Shown: piece by piece, positions 63,703 through 64,000 of the stretch | How the letters are laid out: every line of letters starts with the position of its first letter | Position numbering within the stretch: the stretch's first letter is position 1 | NCBI RefSeq assembly: GCF_000212735.1 | Contig: NC_015510.1 | Span: forward strand, 6,139,001 to 6,203,000 | From: Haliscomenobacter hydrossis DSM 1100 | Lineage (GTDB): Bacteria; Bacteroidota; Bacteroidia; Chitinophagales; Saprospiraceae | Direction: 5' to 3' | DNA length: 64,000 bases | Made by a program: the position numbers and the translations under genes | Notes under the pieces: generated by a model | What the model saw: only the letters and a program-made list of their open reading frames with translations | Database searches by the model: none | What the model was told of the DNA's origin: nothing

Positions 63703-64000
63703 GTGAGCGGAGCAGCGAATTGTTGGTGTAATAGATACTTCCTCCCCAAGCAAATAGGTTTGCTGGGATTTATCCTGCTGAGCCTGGTACACTTAACTCA
63801 TGCCCAAAACCAGTTCCCCAAACTCCAATTCAAACACATCAAAAACGAAGACGGCCTTTCTAACAGTACGATCGAAGCCATTTTCCAGGATCAGCGGGGC
63901 TTTATGTGGTTTGGTACCCGCGATGGGCTCAACCGTTACGATGGGTATCAAATTTTGGTGTATAAATTTGATGCCAAAGACCCCCACAGCATCAGCGACA
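63703..64000 (+). CDS. N-terminus of a two-component-type propeller sensor protein (partial)
   Basis: The frame is open from the preceding stop at 63679 to the window edge, with no ATG before the signal peptide. GTG 63703 is used here; TTG 63685 and TTG 63760 are other options. The leader ends LLGFILLSLVHLTHAQ, then comes FKHIKNEDGLSNSTIEAIFQ and DQRGFMWFGTRDGLNRYDGY. The WFGTxxGLNRYDG element is the first blade of Reg_prop propellers found at the front of hybrid two-component sensors in Bacteroidota. The rest of the gene, including any kinase and AraC domain, lies beyond the window. Confidence 0.75.
   Translation, partial: MSGAANCWCNRYFLPKQIGLLGFILLSLVHLTHAQNQFPKLQFKHIKNEDGLSNSTIEAIFQDQRGFMWFGTRDGLNRYDGYQILVYKFDAKDPHSISD

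Overview
The window comes from a Bacteroidota bacterium, most likely a member of Saprospiria such as Haliscomenobacter; that placement is an inference. It rests on type IX secretion C-terminal sorting domains, an Oar/SusC-like TonB-dependent receptor, a TPR histidine kinase paired with a LytTR regulator, -7 boxes of the form TAnnTTTG, and an Alternative Complex III (ActABCDEF) plus aa3-type oxidase cluster. No tRNA, rRNA, CRISPR array, integrase or transposase gene was seen.

Region 1 (1-33.6 kb, almost all minus strand) is cell-surface coding DNA: a partial TonB-dependent receptor, a three-LysM secreted protein, and three giant secreted paralogues (about 2440, 2777 and 4072 residues). Each giant has its own N-terminus: a glycine-rich plus PKD/Ig region, a ten-unit beta-helix plus two Calx-beta-like repeats, or Ig/SprB-like domains followed by a long MopE-type metal-binding array. 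All three then share a C-terminal module of about 1570 residues with HYR-like domains, EF-hand-like loops, a dockerin-like pair, a cohesin-like domain and a T9SS sorting tail. The first giant is split by a one-base homopolymer frameshift. A small AraC-type regulator and a nuclease-domain remnant lie between giants two and three.

Region 2 (33.7-42.5 kb) is signalling and housekeeping: a TPR/HisKA_2 kinase with its LytTR regulator, a small secreted protein, a sterol-desaturase-family hydroxylase, an unpaired LytS-type kinase followed by a MITE-like element, a UbiD-family decarboxylase and thymidylate synthase.

Region 3 (42.5-60.1 kb, plus strand) is a respiratory supercluster. ActA-F oxidises menaquinol and passes electrons through c-type haems to an oxidase encoded by coxB (with a C-terminal OmpA domain), coxA, two subunit III genes and a subunit IV gene. 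A haem O synthase, a cysteine-less SCO-like protein, a DUF420 protein with an EF-hand-like loop, and a small CxxC membrane protein accompany it. A near-consensus promoter precedes actA, REP-like palindromes sit in two Act intergenic gaps, and a terminator separates coxA from ctaB.

Region 4 (60.2-64 kb) holds a DUF423 protein, a large lipoprotein with a C-terminal propeller-like region, a palindromic repeat, a DUF4440/NTF2-like lipoprotein and the first part of a propeller-type sensor protein that runs off the right edge.
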